In this document: in pieces, positions 25,001 to 39,576 of the stretch
Position numbering within the stretch: the first letter of the stretch is position 1
Layout: the number at the start of each line of letters is the position of its first letter
From: Escarpia spicata
Taxonomy: Eukaryota > Annelida > Polychaeta > Sabellida > Siboglinidae
NCBI GenBank assembly: GCA_963995525.1
Contig: CAXEFP010000009.1
Coordinates: 1 to 64,000 of the forward strand
Length of the DNA stretch: 64,000 bases
Direction of reading: 5' to 3'
Position numbers and translations under genes: made by a program
The notes under the pieces: model-generated
Seen by the model: only the letters and a program-made list of their open reading frames with translations
The model's database searches: none
What the model was told of the DNA's origin: nothing

Positions 25001-27273
25001 AAGTCCCTAGCAAGGGAAACACGCTATAGTCATTGCACAATCACGGAGGACGCATTTTACTTCAAATATCTTGAAACAATTACTGAAAATACGTGTATGG
25101 CAAAACTGCAGTTGAATGGAACAAACCGTTTTTGGATATTACAGACTTCTCACCAGTCGGCAAGTCCAAATCACAGCGACGGAACACATGTCTTATAAGG
25201 GGGGTGGGGTGCGTATGCCAGTAGTTAAGCCTCAATTTGAGAATACGTATGAAAATGAACCAATAACATTGCAGCAGGGTGATTCATCAATCGTTTTTTG
25301 TTTACTTCAGCTGACTAAACACACGTGAAGATGTTGTAATTGACCCTAATGAAGTCTGAGGACAGTGATTAGCTGGAGTCAGCCATAGCCGGAGCCTGTT
25401 ATCAGATCTGTCTACTGACTGGACCTTCTGGCCAATCAAGCAAGTGGCATTGTTTTCTGAATGTCTGCTAATTAGGCTGTGTAATATTATGTAATTGAAA
25501 TGCTTAAGACGTCAGGCCTTTGAGGAATTCACACCCTAAGGTGACTTTGTGTTGATGTTTACCTTTGTAAATAGGGCACAAGGTCAAAAAATAAATACAA
25601 ATTTGAATGTAACGTAACAACTGGCTGTATTGAATTTTCTTATAAAACACATATTTGACTTTCTGGAAAACTTTATTAGGAGTTCATAGTGCCGCCTGAG
25701 AACATTGTGCTGGATTACAAATTGTCCAACGGCGAAGTGCTGATTTTTATGGTGCCTTGCCAAGTTTGGTGGCACCTTTGAAATGTGCATAAAACACAAA
25801 CACCTGGAGGGATTACAAAAAATATAATTGCAGAGTGCTTGTAACATTGGTGCTTATAAAGTGTGTTGTTTTCAACATTTTCTCCAAAATTGCCATACCT
25901 ATTTATAGGGGTCAGCACACTGTTGGACTTCCTGCTTGATTACAGACGAAACAAAGTGCAGTATATTTTTGAGAAATGACTTTTTATAATATTCACTTGC
26001 TCTGACATAAGTGCACTTGAGTAGTCAGATTTCTAGATGTGATTGTTGAAGCTGTTGACAGTAAAATGGTGTCTTTTTAGCTGATTTTACTAAGCGGAAG
26101 GGTATCTGGCAGCAATTTGGCTAGTTGACACTTTAGCTGGATTACTGCCTGCATCCAGTTGTAAATATTGACGGGTGTCATACATACAGGCATTTTGCAA
26201 GAGCTAGAGATATGAGATTTTGACTAAACTCGACCAGCATGTCAATGAGATGATAATAACAGCAGGTGAGAAGTTTAAGAAACTTTATAGGTCACGTTTT
26301 CTTATAATCACACAAAACATTAACATGGTCGCCAATGGGAAACCTGACAGTGTGCTGACCCCAATTAAAGTCCCTAGCAAGGGAAACACGCTATAGTCAT
26401 TGCACAATCACGGAGGACGCATTTTACTTCAAATATCTTGAAACAATTACTGAAAATACGTGTATGGCAAAACTGCAGTTGAATGGAACAAACCGTTTTT
26501 GGATATTACAGACTTCTCACCAGTCGGCAAGTCCAAATCACAGCGACGGAACACATGTCTTATAAGGGGGGTGGGGTGCGTATGCCAGTAGTTAAGCCTC
26601 AATTTGAGAATACGTATGAAAATGAACCAATAACATTGCAGCAGGGTGATTCATCAATCGTTTTTTGTTTACTTCAGCTGACTAAACACACGTGAAGATG
26701 TTGTAATTGACCCTAATGAAGTCTGAGGACAGTGATTAGCTGGAGTCAGCCATAGCCGGAGCCTGTTATCAGATCTGTCTACTGACTGGACCTTCTGGCC
26801 AATCAAGCAAGTGGCATTGTTTTCTGAATGTCTGCTAATTAGGCTGTGTAATATTATGTAATTGAAATGCTTAAGACGTCAGGCCTTTGAGGAATTCACA
26901 CCCTAAGGTGACTTTGTGTTGATGTTTACCTTTGTAAATAGGGCACAAGGTCAAAAAATAAATACAAATTTGAATGTAACGTAACAACTGGCTGTATTGA
27001 ATTTTCTTATAAAACACATATTTGACTTTCTGGAAAACTTTATTAGGAGTTCATAGTGCCGCCTGAGAACATTGTGCTGGATTACAAATTGTCCAACGGC
27101 GAAGTGCTGATTTTTATGGTGCCTTGCCAAGTTTGGTGGCACCTTTGAAATGTGCATAAAACACAAACACCTGGAGGGATTACAAAAAATATAATTGCAG
27201 AGTGCTTGTAACATTGGTGCTTATAAAGTGTGTTGTTTTCAACATTTTCTCCAAAATTGCCATACCTATTTAT
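19072..27273 (+). repeat. Copies 15-20, consensus run
   Basis: Six full units, all with A at site B and G at site C. The only difference seen is in copy 18, where TG becomes AA at 24469-24470. This run separates the four-unit block on its left from the three-unit pattern on its right. Confidence 0.95.
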
Positions 27274-30200
27274 AGGGGTCAGCACACTGTTGGACTTCCT
27301 GCTTGATTACAGACGAAACAAAGTGCAGTATATTTTTGAGAAATGACTTTTTATAATATTCACTTGCTCTGACATAAGTGCACTTGAGTAGTCAGATTTC
27401 TAGATGTGATTGTTGAAGCTGTTGACAGTAAAATGGTGTCTTTTTAGCTGATTTTACTAAGCGGAAGGGTATCTGGCAGCAATTTGGCTAGTTGACACTT
27501 TAGCTGGATTACTGCCTGCATCCAGTTGTAAATATTGACGGGTGTCATACATACAGGCATTTTGCAAGAGCTAGAGATATGAGATTTTGACTAAACTCGA
27601 CCAGCATGTCAGTGAGATGATAATAACAGCAGGTGAGAAGTTTAAGAAACTTTATAGGTCACGTTTTCTTATAATCACACAAAACATTAACATGGTCGCC
27701 AATGGGAAACCTGACAGTGTGCTGACCCCAATTAAAGTCCCTAGCAAGGGAAACACGCTATAGTCATTGCACAATCACGGAGGACGCATTTTACTTCAAA
27801 TATCTTGAAACAATTACTGAAAATACGTGTATGGCAAAACTGCAGTTGAATGGAACAAACCGTTTTTGGATATTACAGACTTCTCACCAGTCGGCAAGTC
27901 CAAATCACAGCGACGGAACACATGTCTTATAAGGGGGGTGGGGTGCGTATGCCAGTAGTTAAGCCTCAATTTGAGAATACGTATGAAAATGAACCAATAA
28001 CATTGCAGCAGGGTGATTCATCAATCGTTTTTTGTTTACTTCAGCTGACTAAACACACGTGAAGATGTTGTAATTGACCCTAATGAAGTCTGAGGACAGT
28101 GATTAGCTGGAGTCAGCCATAGCCGGAGCCTGTTATCAGATCTGTCTACTGACTGGACCTTCTGGCCAATCAAGCAAGTGGCATTGTTTTCTGAATGTCT
28201 GCTAATTAGGCTGTGTAATATTATGTAATTGAAATGCTTAAGACGTCAGGCCTTTGAGGAATTCACACCCTAAGGTGACTTTGTGTTGATGTTTACCTTT
28301 GTAAATAGGGCACAAGGTCAAAAAATAAATACAAATTTGAATGTAACGTAACAACTGGCTGTATTGAATTTTCTTATAAAACACATATTTGACTTTCTGG
28401 AAAACTTTATTAGGAGTTCATAGTGCCGCCTGAGAACATTGTGCTGGATTACAAATTGTCCAACGGCGAAGTGCTGATTTTTATGGTGCCTTGCCAAGTT
28501 TGGTGGCACCTTTGAAATGTGCATAAAACACAAACACCTGGAGGGATTACAAAAAATATAATTGCAGAGTGCTTGTAACATTGGTGCTTATAAAGTGTGT
28601 TGTTTTCAACATTTTCTCCAAAATTGCCATACCTATTTATAGGGGTCAGCACACTGTTGGACTTCCTGCTTGATTACAGACGAAACAAAGTGCAGTATAT
28701 TTTTGAGAAATGACTTTTTATAATATTCACTTGCTCTGACATAAGTGCACTTGAGTAGTCAGATTTCTAGATGTGATTGTTGAAGCTGTTGACAGTAAAA
28801 TGGTGTCTTTTTAGCTGATTTTACTAAGCGGAAGGGTATCTGGCAGCAATTTGGCTAGTTGACACTTTAGCTGGATTACTGCCTGCATCCAGTTGTAAAT
28901 ATTGACGGGTGTCATACATACAGGCATTTTGCAAGAGCTAGAGATATGAGATTTTGACTAAACTCGACCAGCATGTCAGTGAGATGATAATAACAGCAGG
29001 TGAGAAGTTTAAGAAACTTTATAGGTCACGTTTTCTTATAATCACACAAAACATTAACATGGTCGCCAATGGGAAACCTGACAGTGTGCTGACCCCAATT
29101 AAAGTCCCTAGCAAGGGAAACACGCTATAGTCATTGCACAATCACGGAGGACGCATTTTACTTCAAATATCTTGAAACAATTACTGAAAATACGTGTATG
29201 GCAAAACTGCAGTTGAATGGAACAAACCGTTTTTGGATATTACAGACTTCTCACCAGTCGGCAAGTCCAAATCACAGCGACGGAACACATGTCTTATAAG
29301 GGGGGTGGGGTGCGTATGCCAGTAGTTAAGCCTCAATTTGAGAATACGTATGAAAATGAACCAATAACATTGCAGCAGGGTGATTCATCAATCGTTTTTT
29401 GTTTACTTCAGCTGACTAAACACACGTGAAGATGTTGTAATTGACCCTAATGAAGTCTGAGGACAGTGATTAGCTGGAGTCAGCCATAGCCGGAGCCTGT
29501 TATCAGATCTGTCTACTGACTGGACCTTCTGGCCAATCAAGCAAGTGGCATTGTTTTCTGAATGTCTGCTAATTAGGCTGTGTAATATTATGTAATTGAA
29601 ATGCTTAAGACGTCAGGCCTTTGAGGAATTCACACCCTAAGGTGACTTTGTGTTGATGTTTACCTTTGTAAATAGGGCACAAGGTCAAAAAATAAATACA
29701 AATTTGAATGTAACGTAACAACTGGCTGTATTGAATTTTCTTATAAAACACATATTTGACTTTCTGGAAAACTTTATTAGGAGTTCATAGTGCCGCCTGA
29801 GAACATTGTGCTGGATTACAAATTGTCCAACGGCGAAGTGCTGATTTTTATGGTGCCTTGCCAAGTTTGGTGGCACCTTTGAAATGTGCATAAAACACAA
29901 ACACCTGGAGGGATTACAAAAAATATAATTGCAGAGTGCTTGTAACATTGGTGCTTATAAAGTGTGTTGTTTTCAACATTTTCTCCAAAATTGCCATACC
30001 TATTTATAGGGGTCAGCACACTGTTGGACTTCCTGCTTGATTACAGACGAAACAAAGTGCAGTATATTTTTGAGAAATGACTTTTTATAATATTCACTTG
30101 CTCTGACATAAGTGCACTTGAGTAGTCAGATTTCTAGATGTGATTGTTGAAGCTGTTGACAGTAAAATGGTGTCTTTTTAGCTGATTTTACTAAGCGGAA

Positions 30201-33200
30201 GGGTATCTGGCAGCAATTTGGCTAGTTGACACTTTAGCTGGATTACTGCCTGCATCCAGTTGTAAATATTGACGGGTGTCATACATACAGGCATTTTGCA
30301 AGAGCTAGAGATATGAGATTTTGACTAAACTCGACCAGCATGTCAATGAGATGATAATAACAGCAGGTGAGAAGTTTAAGAAACTTTATAGGTCACGTTT
30401 TCTTATAATCACACAAAACATTAACATGGTCGCCAATGGGAAACCTGACAGTGTGCTGACCCCAATTAAAGTCCCTAGCAAGGGAAACACGCTATAGTCA
30501 TTGCACAATCACGGAGGACGCATTTTACTTCAAATATCTTGAAACAATTACTGAAAATACGTGTATGGCAAAACTGCAGTTGAATGGAACAAACCGTTTT
30601 TGGATATTACAGACTTCTCACCAGTCGGCAAGTCCAAATCACAGCGACGGAACACATGTCTTATAAGGGGGGTGGGGTGCGTATGCCAGTAGTTAAGCCT
30701 CAATTTGAGAATACGTATGAAAATGAACCAATAACATTGCAGCAGGGTGATTCATCAATCGTTTTTTGTTTACTTCAGCTGACTAAACACACGTGAAGAT
30801 GTTGTAATTGACCCTAATGAAGTCTGAGGACAGTGATTAGCTGGAGTCAGCCATAGCCGGAGCCTGTTATCAGATCTGTCTACTGACTGGACCTTCTGGC
30901 CAATCAAGCAAGTGGCATTGTTTTCTGAATGTCTGCTAATTAGGCTGTGTAATATTATGTAATTGAAATGCTTAAGACGTCAGGCCTTTGAGGAATTCAC
31001 ACCCTAAGGTGACTTTGTGTTGATGTTTACCTTTGTAAATAGGGCACAAGGTCAAAAAATAAATACAAATTTGAATGTAACGTAACAACTGGCTGTATTG
31101 AATTTTCTTATAAAACACATATTTGACTTTCTGGAAAACTTTATTAGGAGTTCATAGTGCCGCCTGAGAACATTGTGCTGGATTACAAATTGTCCAACGG
31201 CGAAGTGCTGATTTTTATGGTGCCTTGCCAAGTTTGGTGGCACCTTTGAAATGTGCATAAAACACAAACACCTGGAGGGATTACAAAAAATATAATTGCA
31301 GAGTGCTTGTAACATTGGTGCTTATAAAGTGTGTTGTTTTCAACATTTTCTCCAAAATTGCCATACCTATTTATAGGGGTCAGCACACTGTTGGACTTCC
31401 TGCTTGATTACAGACGAAACAAAGTGCAGTATATTTTTGAGAAATGACTTTTTATAATATTCACTTGCTCTGACATAAGTGCACTTGAGTAGTCAGATTT
31501 CTAGATGTGATTGTTGAAGCTGTTGACAGTAAAATGGTGTCTTTTTAGCTGATTTTACTAAGCGGAAGGGTATCTGGCAGCAATTTGGCTAGTTGACACT
31601 TTAGCTGGATTACTGCCTGCATCCAGTTGTAAATATTGACGGGTGTCATACATACAGGCATTTTGCAAGAGCTAGAGATATGAGATTTTGACTAAACTCG
31701 ACCAGCATGTCAGTGAGATGATAATAACAGCAGGTGAGAAGTTTAAGAAACTTTATAGGTCACGTTTTCTTATAATCACACAAAACATTAACATGGTCGC
31801 CAATGGGAAACCTGACAGTGTGCTGACCCCAATTAAAGTCCCTAGCAAGGGAAACACGCTATAGTCATTGCACAATCACGGAGGACGCATTTTACTTCAA
31901 ATATCTTGAAACAATTACTGAAAATACGTGTATGGCAAAACTGCAGTTGAATGGAACAAACCGTTTTTGGATATTACAGACTTCTCACCAGTCGGCAAGT
32001 CCAAATCACAGCGACGGAACACATGTCTTATAAGGGGGGTGGGGTGCGTATGCCAGTAGTTAAGCCTCAATTTGAGAATACGTATGAAAATGAACCAATA
32101 ACATTGCAGCAGGGTGATTCATCAATCGTTTTTTGTTTACTTCAGCTGACTAAACACACGTGAAGATGTTGTAATTGACCCTAATGAAGTCTGAGGACAG
32201 TGATTAGCTGGAGTCAGCCATAGCCGGAGCCTGTTATCAGATCTGTCTACTGACTGGACCTTCTGGCCAATCAAGCAAGTGGCATTGTTTTCTGAATGTC
32301 TGCTAATTAGGCTGTGTAATATTATGTAATTGAAATGCTTAAGACGTCAGGCCTTTGAGGAATTCACACCCTAAGGTGACTTTGTGTTGATGTTTACCTT
32401 TGTAAATAGGGCACAAGGTCAAAAAATAAATACAAATTTGAATGTAACGTAACAACTGGCTGTATTGAATTTTCTTATAAAACACATATTTGACTTTCTG
32501 GAAAACTTTATTAGGAGTTCATAGTGCCGCCTGAGAACATTGTGCTGGATTACAAATTGTCCAACGGCGAAGTGCTGATTTTTATGGTGCCTTGCCAAGT
32601 TTGGTGGCACCTTTGAAATGTGCATAAAACACAAACACCTGGAGGGATTACAAAAAATATAATTGCAGAGTGCTTGTAACATTGGTGCTTATAAAGTGTG
32701 TTGTTTTCAACATTTTCTCCAAAATTGCCATACCTATTTATAGGGGTCAGCACACTGTTGGACTTCCTGCTTGATTACAGACGAAACAAAGTGCAGTATA
32801 TTTTTGAGAAATGACTTTTTATAATATTCACTTGCTCTGACATAAGTGCACTTGAGTAGTCAGATTTCTAGATGTGATTGTTGAAGCTGTTGACAGTAAA
32901 ATGGTGTCTTTTTAGCTGATTTTACTAAGCGGAAGGGTATCTGGCAGCAATTTGGCTAGTTGACACTTTAGCTGGATTACTGCCTGCATCCAGTTGTAAA
33001 TATTGACGGGTGTCATACATACAGGCATTTTGCAAGAGCTAGAGATATGAGATTTTGACTAAACTCGACCAGCATGTCAGTGAGATGATAATAACAGCAG
33101 GTGAGAAGTTTAAGAAACTTTATAGGTCACGTTTTCTTATAATCACACAAAACATTAACATGGTCGCCAATGGGAAACCTGACAGTGTGCTGACCCCAAT

Positions 33201-35475
33201 TAAAGTCCCTAGCAAGGGAAACACGCTATAGTCATTGCACAATCACGGAGGACGCATTTTACTTCAAATATCTTGAAACAATTACTGAAAATACGTGTAT
33301 GGCAAAACTGCAGTTGAATGGAACAAACCGTTTTTGGATATTACAGACTTCTCACCAGTCGGCAAGTCCAAATCACAGCGACGGAACACATGTCTTATAA
33401 GGGGGGTGGGGTGCGTATGCCAGTAGTTAAGCCTCAATTTGAGAATACGTATGAAAATGAACCAATAACATTGCAGCAGGGTGATTCATCAATCGTTTTT
33501 TGTTTACTTCAGCTGACTAAACACACGTGAAGATGTTGTAATTGACCCTAATGAAGTCTGAGGACAGTGATTAGCTGGAGTCAGCCATAGCCGGAGCCTG
33601 TTATCAGATCTGTCTACTGACTGGACCTTCTGGCCAATCAAGCAAGTGGCATTGTTTTCTGAATGTCTGCTAATTAGGCTGTGTAATATTATGTAATTGA
33701 AATGCTTAAGACGTCAGGCCTTTGAGGAATTCACACCCTAAGGTGACTTTGTGTTGATGTTTACCTTTGTAAATAGGGCACAAGGTCAAAAAATAAATAC
33801 AAATTTGAATGTAACGTAACAACTGGCTGTATTGAATTTTCTTATAAAACACATATTTGACTTTCTGGAAAACTTTATTAGGAGTTCATAGTGCCGCCTG
33901 AGAACATTGTGCTGGATTACAAATTGTCCAACGGCGAAGTGCTGATTTTTATGGTGCCTTGCCAAGTTTGGTGGCACCTTTGAAATGTGCATAAAACACA
34001 AACACCTGGAGGGATTACAAAAAATATAATTGCAGAGTGCTTGTAACATTGGTGCTTATAAAGTGTGTTGTTTTCAACATTTTCTCCAAAATTGCCATAC
34101 CTATTTATAGGGGTCAGCACACTGTTGGACTTCCTGCTTGATTACAGACGAAACAAAGTGCAGTATATTTTTGAGAAATGACTTTTTATAATATTCACTT
34201 GCTCTGACATAAGTGCACTTGAGTAGTCAGATTTCTAGATGTGATTGTTGAAGCTGTTGACAGTAAAATGGTGTCTTTTTAGCTGATTTTACTAAGCGGA
34301 AGGGTATCTGGCAGCAATTTGGCTAGTTGACACTTTAGCTGGATTACTGCCTGCATCCAGTTGTAAATATTGACGGGTGTCATACATACAGGCATTTTGC
34401 AAGAGCTAGAGATATGAGATTTTGACTAAACTCGACCAGCATGTCAATGAGATGATAATAACAGCAGGTGAGAAGTTTAAGAAACTTTATAGGTCACGTT
34501 TTCTTATAATCACACAAAACATTAACATGGTCGCCAATGGGAAACCTGACAGTGTGCTGACCCCAATTAAAGTCCCTAGCAAGGGAAACACGCTATAGTC
34601 ATTGCACAATCACGGAGGACGCATTTTACTTCAAATATCTTGAAACAATTACTGAAAATACGTGTATGGCAAAACTGCAGTTGAATGGAACAAACCGTTT
34701 TTGGATATTACAGACTTCTCACCAGTCGGCAAGTCCAAATCACAGCGACGGAACACATGTCTTATAAGGGGGGTGGGGTGCGTATGCCAGTAGTTAAGCC
34801 TCAATTTGAGAATACGTATGAAAATGAACCAATAACATTGCAGCAGGGTGATTCATCAATCGTTTTTTGTTTACTTCAGCTGACTAAACACACGTGAAGA
34901 TGTTGTAATTGACCCTAATGAAGTCTGAGGACAGTGATTAGCTGGAGTCAGCCATAGCCGGAGCCTGTTATCAGATCTGTCTACTGACTGGACCTTCTGG
35001 CCAATCAAGCAAGTGGCATTGTTTTCTGAATGTCTGCTAATTAGGCTGTGTAATATTATGTAATTGAAATGCTTAAGACGTCAGGCCTTTGAGGAATTCA
35101 CACCCTAAGGTGACTTTGTGTTGATGTTTACCTTTGTAAATAGGGCACAAGGTCAAAAAATAAATACAAATTTGAATGTAACGTAACAACTGGCTGTATT
35201 GAATTTTCTTATAAAACACATATTTGACTTTCTGGAAAACTTTATTAGGAGTTCATAGTGCCGCCTGAGAACATTGTGCTGGATTACAAATTGTCCAACG
35301 GCGAAGTGCTGATTTTTATGGTGCCTTGCCAAGTTTGGTGGCACCTTTGAAATGTGCATAAAACACAAACACCTGGAGGGATTACAAAAAATATAATTGC
35401 AGAGTGCTTGTAACATTGGTGCTTATAAAGTGTGTTGTTTTCAACATTTTCTCCAAAATTGCCATACCTATTTAT
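27274..35475 (+). repeat. Copies 21-26, possible three-unit (4101-bp) higher-order pattern
   Basis: Site B reads G, G, A, G, G, A across these six copies, with G at 27612, 28979, 31713 and 33080. Read this way it is two trimers, 27274-31374 and 31375-35475. Only one variable site supports it, so chance scattering by gene conversion remains possible. No copy to the right of this block carries the G allele. Confidence 0.5.
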
Positions 35476-36842
35476 AGGGGTCAGCACACTGTTGGACTTC
35501 CTGCTTGATTACAGACGAAACAAAGTGCAGTATATTTTTGAGAAATGACTTTTTATAATATTCACTTGCTCTGACATAAGTGCACTTGAGTAGTCAGATT
35601 TCTAGATGTGATTGTTGAAGCTGTTGACAGTAAAATGGTGTCTTTTTAGCTGATTTTACTAAGCGGAAGGGTATCTGGCAGCAATTTGGCTAGTTGACAC
35701 TTTAGCTGGATTACTGCCTGCATCCAGTTGTAAATATTGACGGGTGTCATACATACAGGCATTTTGCAAGAGCTAGAGATATGAGATTTTGACTAAACTC
35801 GACCAGCATGTCAATGAGATGATAATAACAGCAGGTGAGAAGTTTAAGAAACTTTATAGGTCACGTTTTCTTATAATCACACAAAACATTAACATGGTCG
35901 CCAATGGGAAACCTGACAGTGTGCTGACCCCAATTAAAGTCCCTAGCAAGGGAAACACGCTATAGTCATTGCACAATCACGGAGGACGCATTTTACTTCA
36001 AATATCTTGAAACAATTACTGAAAATACGTGTATGGCAAAACTGCAGTTGAATGGAACAAACCGTTTTTGGATATTACAGACTTCTCACCAGTCGGCAAG
36101 TCCAAATCACAGCGACGGAACACATGTCTTATAAGGGGGGTGGGGTGCGTATGCCAGTAGTTAAGCCTCAATTTGAGAATACGTATGAAAATGAACCAAT
36201 AACATTGCAGCAGGGTGATTCATCAATCGTTTTTTGTTTACTTCAGCTGACTAAACACACGTGAAGATGTTGTAATTGACCCTAATGAAGTCTGAGGACA
36301 GTGATTAGCTGGAGTCAGCCATAGCCGGAGCCTGTTATCAGATCTGTCTACTGACTGGACCTTCTGGCCAATCAAGCAAGTGGCATTGTTTTCTGAATGT
36401 CTGCTAATTAGGCTGTGTAATATTATGTAATTGAAATGCTTAAGACGTCAGGCCTTTGAGGAATTCACACCCTAAGGTGACTTTGTGTTGATGTTTACCT
36501 TTGTAAATAGGGCACAAGGTCAAAAAATAAATACAAATTTGAATGTAACGTAACAACTGGCTGTATTGAATTTTCTTATAAAACACATATTTGACTTTCT
36601 GGAAAACTTTATTAGGAGTTCATAGTGCCGCCTGAGAACATTGTGCTGGATTACAAATTGTCCAACGGCGAAGTGCTGATTTTTATGGTGCCTTGCCAAG
36701 TTTGGTGGCACCTTTGAAATGTGCATAAAACACAAACACCTGGAGGGATTACAAAAAATATAATTGCAGAGTGCTTGTAACATTGGTGCTTATAAAGTGT
36801 GTTGTTTTCAACATTTTCTCCAAAATTGCCATACCTATTTAT
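35476..36842 (+). repeat. Copy 27, consensus
   Basis: Full-length unit with no difference noticed from the reference copy. Confidence 0.95.
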
Positions 36843-39576
36843 AGGGGTCAGCACACTGTTGGACTTCCTGCTTGATTACAGACGAAACAAAGTGCAGTAT
36901 ATATTTGAGAAATGACTTTTTATAATATTCACTTGCTCTGACATAAGTGCACTTGAGTAGTCAGATTTCTAGATGTGATTGTTGAAGCTGTTGACAGTAA
37001 AATGGTGTCTTTTTAGCTGATTTTACTAAGCGGAAGGGTATCTGGCAGCAATTTGGCTAGTTGACACTTTAGCTGGATTACTGCCTGCATCCAGTTGTAA
37101 ATATTGACGGGTGTCATACATACAGGCATTTTGCAAGAGCTAGAGATATGAGATTTTGACTAAACTCGACCAGCATGTCAATGAGATGATAATAACAGCA
37201 GGTGAGAAGTTTAAGAAACTTTATAGGTCACGTTTTCTTATAATCACACAAAACATTAACATGGTCGCCAATGGGAAACCTGACAGTGTGCTGACCCCAA
37301 TTAAAGTCCCTAGCAAGGGAAACACGCTATAGTCATTGCACAATCACGGAGGACGCATTTTACTTCAAATATCTTGAAACAATTACTGAAAATACGTGTA
37401 TGGCAAAACTGCAGTTGAATGGAACAAACCGTTTTTGGATATTACAGACTTCTCACCAGTCGGCAAGTCCAAATCACAGCGACGGAACACATGTCTTATA
37501 AGGGGGGTGGGGTGCGTATGCCAGTAGTTAAGCCTCAATTTGAGAATACGTATGAAAATGAACCAATAACATTGCAGCAGGGTGATTCATCAATCGTTTT
37601 TTGTTTACTTCAGCTGACTAAACACACGTGAAGATGTTGTAATTGACCCTAATGAAGTCTGAGGACAGTGATTAGCTGGAGTCAGCCATAGCCGGAGCCT
37701 GTTATCAGATCTGTCTACTGACTGGACCTTCTGGCCAATCAAGCAAGTGGCATTGTTTTCTGAATGTCTGCTAATTAGGCTGTGTAATATTATGTAATTG
37801 AAATGCTTAAGACGTCAGGCCTTTGAGGAATTCACACCCTAAGGTGACTTTGTGTTGATGTTTACCTTTGTAAATAGGGCACAAGGTCAAAAAATAAATA
37901 CAAATTTGAATGTAACGTAACAACTGGCTGTATTGAATTTTCTTATAAAACACATATTTGACTTTCTGGAAAACTTTATTAGGAGTTCATAGTGCCGCCT
38001 GAGAACATTGTGCTGGATTACAAATTGTCCAACGGCGAAGTGCTGATTTTTATGGTGCCTTGCCAAGTTTGGTGGCACCTTTGAAATGTGCATAAAACAC
38101 AAACACCTGGAGGGATTACAAAAAATATAATTGCAGAGTGCTTGTAACATTGGTGCTTATAAAGTGTGTTGTTTTCAACATTTTCTCCAAAATTGCCATA
38201 CCTATTTATAGGGGTCAGCACACTGTTGGACTTCCTGCTTGATTACAGACGAAACAAAGTGCAGTATATATTTGAGAAATGACTTTTTATAATATTCACT
38301 TGCTCTGACATAAGTGCACTTGAGTAGTCAGATTTCTAGATGTGATTGTTGAAGCTGTTGACAGTAAAATGGTGTCTTTTTAGCTGATTTTACTAAGCGG
38401 AAGGGTATCTGGCAGCAATTTGGCTAGTTGACACTTTAGCTGGATTACTGCCTGCATCCAGTTGTAAATATTGACGGGTGTCATACATACAGGCATTTTG
38501 CAAGAGCTAGAGATATGAGATTTTGACTAAACTCGACCAGCATGTCAATGAGATGATAATAACAGCAGGTGAGAAGTTTAAGAAACTTTATAGGTCACGT
38601 TTTCTTATAATCACACAAAACATTAACATGGTCGCCAATGGGAAACCTGACAGTGTGCTGACCCCAATTAAAGTCCCTAGCAAGGGAAACACGCTATAGT
38701 CATTGCACAATCACGGAGGACGCATTTTACTTCAAATATCTTGAAACAATTACTGAAAATACGTGTATGGCAAAACTGCAGTTGAATGGAACAAACCGTT
38801 TTTGGATATTACAGACTTCTCACCAGTCGGCAAGTCCAAATCACAGCGACGGAACACATGTCTTATAAGGGGGGTGGGGTGCGTATGCCAGTAGTTAAGC
38901 CTCAATTTGAGAATACGTATGAAAATGAACCAATAACATTGCAGCAGGGTGATTCATCAATCGTTTTTTGTTTACTTCAGCTGACTAAACACACGTGAAG
39001 ATGTTGTAATTGACCCTAATGAAGTCTGAGGACAGTGATTAGCTGGAGTCAGCCATAGCCGGAGCCTGTTATCAGATCTGTCTACTGACTGGACCTTCTG
39101 GCCAATCAAGCAAGTGGCATTGTTTTCTGAATGTCTGCTAATTAGGCTGTGTAATATTATGTAATTGAAATGCTTAAGACGTCAGGCCTTTGAGGAATTC
39201 ACACCCTAAGGTGACTTTGTGTTGATGTTTACCTTTGTAAATAGGGCACAAGGTCAAAAAATAAATACAAATTTGAATGTAACGTAACAACTGGCTGTAT
39301 TGAATTTTCTTATAAAACACATATTTGACTTTCTGGAAAACTTTATTAGGAGTTCATAGTGCCGCCTGAGAACATTGTGCTGGATTACAAATTGTCCAAC
39401 GGCGAAGTGCTGATTTTTATGGTGCCTTGCCAAGTTTGGTGGCACCTTTGAAATGTGCATAAAACACAAACACCTGGAGGGATTACAAAAAATATAATTG
39501 CAGAGTGCTTGTAACATTGGTGCTTATAAAGTGTGTTGTTTTCAACATTTTCTCCAAAATTGCCATACCTATTTAT
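36843..39576 (+). repeat. Copies 28-29, adjacent pair sharing a private base
   Basis: Both copies carry T-to-A in the 'tatatttttgag' stretch, at 36903 and 38270, exactly 1367 bp apart. No other copy shows it. Neighbouring copies sharing a private mutation are most simply explained by duplication of a single unit, or by conversion between neighbours. Confidence 0.85.
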
